From an uncultured Solirubrobacteraceae bacterium (lineage in GTDB: Bacteria > Actinomycetota > Thermoleophilia > Solirubrobacterales > Solirubrobacteraceae): a DNA stretch of 8,309 nt. The notes under the pieces were generated by a model that saw only the letters and a program-made list of their open reading frames with translations, was not told where the DNA came from and made no database searches. The stretch spans positions 1 to 8,309 of the forward strand of contig CADCVT010000068.1 of the NCBI GenBank assembly GCA_902806215.1, given 5' to 3'. The position numbers were made by a program, and so were the translations under genes. Positions 5,919 through 8,309 of this stretch are shown in pieces. Position 1 is the stretch's first letter, and the number at the start of each line of letters is the position of its first letter.

Positions 5919-6718
5919 GCGGTGCCCCGCCGCGCGCGGGCTCGCAGGGACATCGCGATCCCGAGCGGGACGAACGCCAGGCCGGCCAGCGAGCCCGCGG
6001 CGAAGCGGGCGAGGCGGACCGGCGTCGGTGCGGCGCGCGGCGGCTCGACGACGGGCGCGAGCGGTGCTGGCGAGTCGCCTGCGACGGGCTTGCGGCCCGC
6101 GATGGCGACGGCGAACGGGACGTCGCGCCGCGTGTACCAGTCGGGAGCGACCTCGACGACCTCGACGTCGGCGAAGCCGGCGCGCTCCATCCACTCGCGG
6201 TACTCGGCCTCGGACGGGAAGAGCATCCACGCGTCGGCGATCCGCCGCGCGATCGCGTTGGCCGGTTGGACCGGACCGATGATGACCGCGCGCCCCTCCG
6301 GGGCGAGGACGCGATAGGCCTCGGCGATCCCGCGCTGCGGGTCGGGCCAGTACTCGATGCTCCCGGCCGACACGTAGCGGTCGAAGCGATCGGTCGCGAA
6401 CGGGAGGTTCTCGGCGTCGCCGAGCTCCTTGGCGACGGCGGCGAGCTGCGGCTTGCGGCGCGCCTGCGCGAGCTGGTGCGGGCTCTGGTCGAGCATCGTC
6501 ACCGCGGTCGGCTCGACGCGGGCGACGATCGCCTCGGTCGTGAAGCCTGTCCCGGCGCCGACGTCGACCACGTCCTTCGCGCCCTCGAGCCGGGCGAGCT
6601 CGACCGCGCGGTCGCGCATCGCGGGCGTCCAGAACAGCGGGTTGACCCACCGGTCGTAGACGAGCGAGACCACGCGGTAGAACCAGTAGGCCTCCTGCTT
6701 GTGCTGGATGAAGCGCAA
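5915..6718 (-). CDS. 2-methyl-6-prenyl-benzoquinol methyltransferase, plant VTE3 type
   Basis: 267 aa. The N-terminus RFIQHKQEAYWFYR (2-15) and VYDRWVNP (20-27) match plant VTE3 almost word for word. The SAM motif is VVDVGAGTGFTT (50-61), followed by LDQSPHQLAQAR (76-87), GDAENLPF (100-107), YVSAGSIEYWPDPQRGI (115-131) and WMLFPSEAEY (164-173). Even the tail is shared: RKPVAGDSP (209-217), a Pro-rich linker, then a C-terminal membrane anchor at about 236-258. VTE3 methylates the prenylated benzoquinol next to the methyl group, giving the dimethyl quinol used for gamma-tocopherol and, in plants, plastoquinone. The start is TTG at 6718, since homology begins immediately; it lies 5 bases after the cyclase stop. 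It overlaps the UbiA gene as GTGA. Menaquinone and ubiquinone methyltransferases lack this N-terminus and anchored tail. The family assignment is very firm. Confidence 0.92.
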   Translation of the reverse strand: MRFIQHKQEAYWFYRVVSLVYDRWVNPLFWTPAMRDRAVELARLEGAKDVVDVGAGTGFTTEAIVARVEPTAVTMLDQSPHQLAQARRKPQLAAVAKELGDAENLPFATDRFDRYVSAGSIEYWPDPQRGIAEAYRVLAPEGRAVIIGPVQPANAIARRIADAWMLFPSEAEYREWMERAGFADVEVVEVAPDWYTRRDVPFAVAIAGRKPVAGDSPAPLAPVVEPPRAAPTPVRLARFAAGSLAGLAFVPLGIAMSLRARARRGTA

Positions 6719-6723
6719 GCCCG

Positions 6724-7836
6724 TCAGGATTGCGCGGATCGGGGAGCGCCGCCACGCCGGGTCGGCGATCCGAGCTCGAATCCGGCCACCGAGGACGTTC
6801 CTTCGAAGACGGTCGTGGCGCCGCGCCGCACCTGCAGGCGCAGCTCGGCCGCGAGGTGCTGCTCGGAGGGGCCGTGCACCACACCGCGTTCTGCGGGCAC
6901 CGGAACCGGCAGCCGCAGAGGCTCGTCCGCGGCGCGCACTTCGACCTCGACGACGTACCGCGCGCTGCGGGCGCGAAGCCGCCAGGAATGGCCTACGTCA
7001 AACGCGGACGAGACCCCCCCTTTCCCCTGCAAATCCGCGTAAGGGGGTCTGACCCCTCCCGCGGGTACGTCAAACGCTGATGAGGTATCCCCTTTCCCCT
7101 GCAAATCCGCGTAAGGGGGTCTGACCCCCGATGTGCGGAGCGGGAGCGGCGGGCGGACGACGTGGATGAGCTCGTCGCCGAGGCGGACGACGAGCGCCCC
7201 GGCCTGGAGCGGCCCGAGCGGCCCGCCGGCGAACGCGACGCAGGCGTCGTCGCGCTCTGGGAAGCCCTGCGCCTGGGCCCACCACCAGCTGTCGGGGAAC
7301 CCGCGGCCCCAGTTCTTCTCGGCGTAGACCGTCGCGCCGTTCAACGAGACGGTCCGGTCGCCCACCCGGATGCTCCCGGTCACCCGGCCGCCGAGGACGT
7401 GCGGGTGCCAGTACTGCCCGAGCCAGGGAACGAGGTGCCCGGGTCCGATCCCTCCGAGCGTGCGGCGCGGCCACGGAACGACGTCAGCGAGGGAGACGTG
7501 CACCTCCGCGTCGTCGAGCTCCACCCGGACGCGGTCGGTGTCCGCGACGAGCAACGACCCGATCCGCACCCCGCCCCGCGAGTCGGCCGAAGCGGTCTCG
7601 GAGATGCCTTCGGCGAAGATGCTCTTCCTCGCTGACGCCGTCGTCGAGCCCAGGGCCACCGCGCACATGCCCCACACGCCTCCGGCCCCATCCCGGTTGA
7701 CCGAGCAGAGCACCACGGCCACCGCACCGGAGGCGGTGGTGAACCGCCAGAACCACCCCTCCATCGGAACGCCGTGGTAGCGCCGGTGGTCGCTGAACGG
7801 CGGATCGTCGCCGGTCCGCCGCAGCAGCGAGATCAC
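6724..7836 (-). CDS. tocopherol cyclase-like protein (VTE1 type)
   Basis: 370 aa from GTG 7836, chosen because its GTGA overlaps the pdxH stop; GTG 7860 would add 8 residues. Hallmarks of plant and cyanobacterial tocopherol cyclase appear in order: YHGVPMEGWFWRF (20-32; VTE1 has YxxxxxxxEGWYFK), PWLGQYWHPHVLGG ahead of GDRTVSLNGATVYAEKNWG, with EKNWGRGFPDSWWW starting at 173 (VTE1: EKNWGGGFPRKWFW), then YVVEVEVRA, LRLPVP, and a final ELRLQV...SVAGFELG. The enzyme closes the chromanol ring of a dimethyl-prenyl-quinol to give a tocopherol. Residues about 237-281 are an in-frame 24-residue tandem duplication (GVRPPYADLQGKG repeated) coming from a DNA repeat. It sits in a loop between LPLRTS and SWRL, where homologs run straight through. 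There is no signal peptide. The gene lies between pdxH and VTE3. Family firm; activity not proven. Confidence 0.87.
   Translation of the reverse strand: MISLLRRTGDDPPFSDHRRYHGVPMEGWFWRFTTASGAVAVVLCSVNRDGAGGVWGMCAVALGSTTASARKSIFAEGISETASADSRGGVRIGSLLVADTDRVRVELDDAEVHVSLADVVPWPRRTLGGIGPGHLVPWLGQYWHPHVLGGRVTGSIRVGDRTVSLNGATVYAEKNWGRGFPDSWWWAQAQGFPERDDACVAFAGGPLGPLQAGALVVRLGDELIHVVRPPLPLRTSGVRPPYADLQGKGDTSSAFDVPAGGVRPPYADLQGKGGVSSAFDVGHSWRLRARSARYVVEVEVRAADEPLRLPVPVPAERGVVHGPSEQHLAAELRLQVRRGATTVFEGTSSVAGFELGSPTRRGGAPRSAQS
6994..7128. repeat. tandem direct repeat with GGGGTCTGACCCC palindromes, inside the cyclase gene
   Basis: Two copies, 6994-7056 and 7066-7128, are 72 bases apart and differ at 6 of 63 positions by my count. 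Each ends in the palindrome GGGGTCTGACCCC (7044-7056; extended to 15 bases at 7115-7129) and shares CCTTTCCCCTGCAAATCCGC. Copy 6994-7056 also has CGCGGA/TCCGCG and GACCCCC/GGGGGTC as two interleaved inverted pairs. The 72-base period keeps the reading frame. This looks like a REP-like dispersed element that inserted and then duplicated, not a normal protein repeat. Confidence 0.85.
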
Positions 7837-8309
7837 GGCGAGAGGCGCTCGACGACCCACGCGTCGCCCGAGCGCCGGTACCGCAGGCGGTCGTGGAGAC
7901 GGTCCGGCCGGCCCTGCCAGAACTCGACCGACTCCGGCGTCACCCGGTAGCCGCCCCAGCGCTCGGGGCGCGGGACCGCCGTGGGGTGCTCCTGAGCAAG
8001 AGTCGCACGAGCCTCCTCCAACGACGACCGCGACGAGATGACGGAAGACTGCGACGACGCCGCTGCCGACAGCTGCGAGCCGAGCGGGCGAGACGAGAAG
8101 TACGCGTCGGCTTCTTCGTCGCTGAGCCGTTGTGCGTTCCCGAGCACGCGGACCGAGCGTTCCAGCTCATGCCAGGGGAACACGACCGAGACCCGGGGGT
8201 CGCGAGCGAGCTCGACGCCCTTCGCCGACGACGTGTCGGTGAAGAACGTGAAGCCGCGCTCGTCGAAGCCCTTGAGCAGCACGATCCGCGCGTTCGGCGC
8301 GCTCGTCGC
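7833..8309 (-). CDS. pdxH: pyridoxamine/pyridoxine 5'-phosphate oxidase, C-terminal part
   Basis: 158 residues to the stop at 7833; the N-terminal part is beyond the right edge. The FMN enzyme makes pyridoxal 5'-phosphate from PNP or PMP. Family blocks are PNARIVLLKGFDERGF at the edge, FFTDTSSAKGVEL, NPRVS-like DPRVSVVFPWHELER, YFSSRPLGSQL, QSSVISSR, WGGYRV, EFWQGRPDRLHDRLRY and the C-terminal WVVERLSP, matching E. coli PdxH closely (LLKHYDEKG, FYTN, FPWHTLER, WGGFRV, EFWQGGEHRLHDR, RLAP). The 8282 GTG is inside the gene, not its start. Its stop overlaps the cyclase start, so it is the first visible gene of the operon. PLP feeds tyrosine aminotransferase, the first step from tyrosine to homogentisate, which might explain the link, though this is inference; pdxH may simply be a neighbour. 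Confidence 0.93.
   Translation of the reverse strand, partial: ATSAPNARIVLLKGFDERGFTFFTDTSSAKGVELARDPRVSVVFPWHELERSVRVLGNAQRLSDEEADAYFSSRPLGSQLSAAASSQSSVISSRSSLEEARATLAQEHPTAVPRPERWGGYRVTPESVEFWQGRPDRLHDRLRYRRSGDAWVVERLSP

Noticed and set aside
4962..6884. A 640-codon open frame covering both the UbiA gene and the methyltransferase region
   Set aside because: Its upstream part is an Arg/Pro-rich shadow of the VTE3-type gene in another frame. UbiA homology begins only after about 5849, and the GTGA overlap at 5918 is the natural start.
6994..7128. CRISPR array
   Set aside because: There are only two units, directly adjacent with a 9-base separation, in frame within a coding gene, and no spacers.

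Overview
The window is very GC-rich, codes densely, and often uses GTG or TTG starts with 4-base stop/start overlaps (ATGA, GTGA, TTGA). With an actinobacterial-type KptA, RTX-like secreted protein and HemW, this suggests a non-photosynthetic actinobacterium, possibly of the Solirubrobacterales/Thermoleophilia. That placement is inference from style and protein flavour only.

Layout. All genes but one lie on the minus strand, so they are read here from right to left. (A) From the right edge to 4962 is a tight four-gene operon: pdxH (its 5' end lies outside the window), a tocopherol-cyclase-like gene, a plant VTE3-type quinol C-methyltransferase, and a UbiA prenyltransferase resembling homogentisate phytyltransferase. 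All four genes overlap or sit within 5 bases of each other. (B) A single plus-strand gene, 4430-4972, encodes a protein of unknown function and converges on the UbiA gene with an 11-base overlap. (C) From 4310 down to 537 is a second minus-strand run: zinc-ribbon protein, kptA, a small helical protein, hemW, a METTL20/EtfB-KMT-like methyltransferase, an RTX-repeat exported protein and a tiny two-helix membrane protein, ending at a hairpin. (D) At the left edge is a small exported Lys/Asp-rich protein (incomplete) with a strong ribosome binding site. Its leader looks like a GEMM-type cyclic-dinucleotide riboswitch.

The main point is block A. Prenylation of homogentisate (VTE2 type), C-methylation of the prenylquinol (VTE3 type) and chromanol ring closure (VTE1 type) are consecutive steps of tocopherol/tocotrienol (vitamin E) synthesis, known from plants, algae and cyanobacteria. 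Here they form one compact operon in what looks like a non-photosynthetic bacterium. No gamma-tocopherol methyltransferase (VTE4) or HPPD is visible, so a gamma-type tocochromanol or a related chromanol is the simplest predicted product.

Other points are a 72-bp-period in-frame tandem repeat with GGGGTCTGACCCC palindromes inside the cyclase, an imperfect hairpin repeat inside the first codons of the UbiA gene, and a kptA reading frame with no ATG/GTG/TTG/CTG start before its conserved N-terminus.
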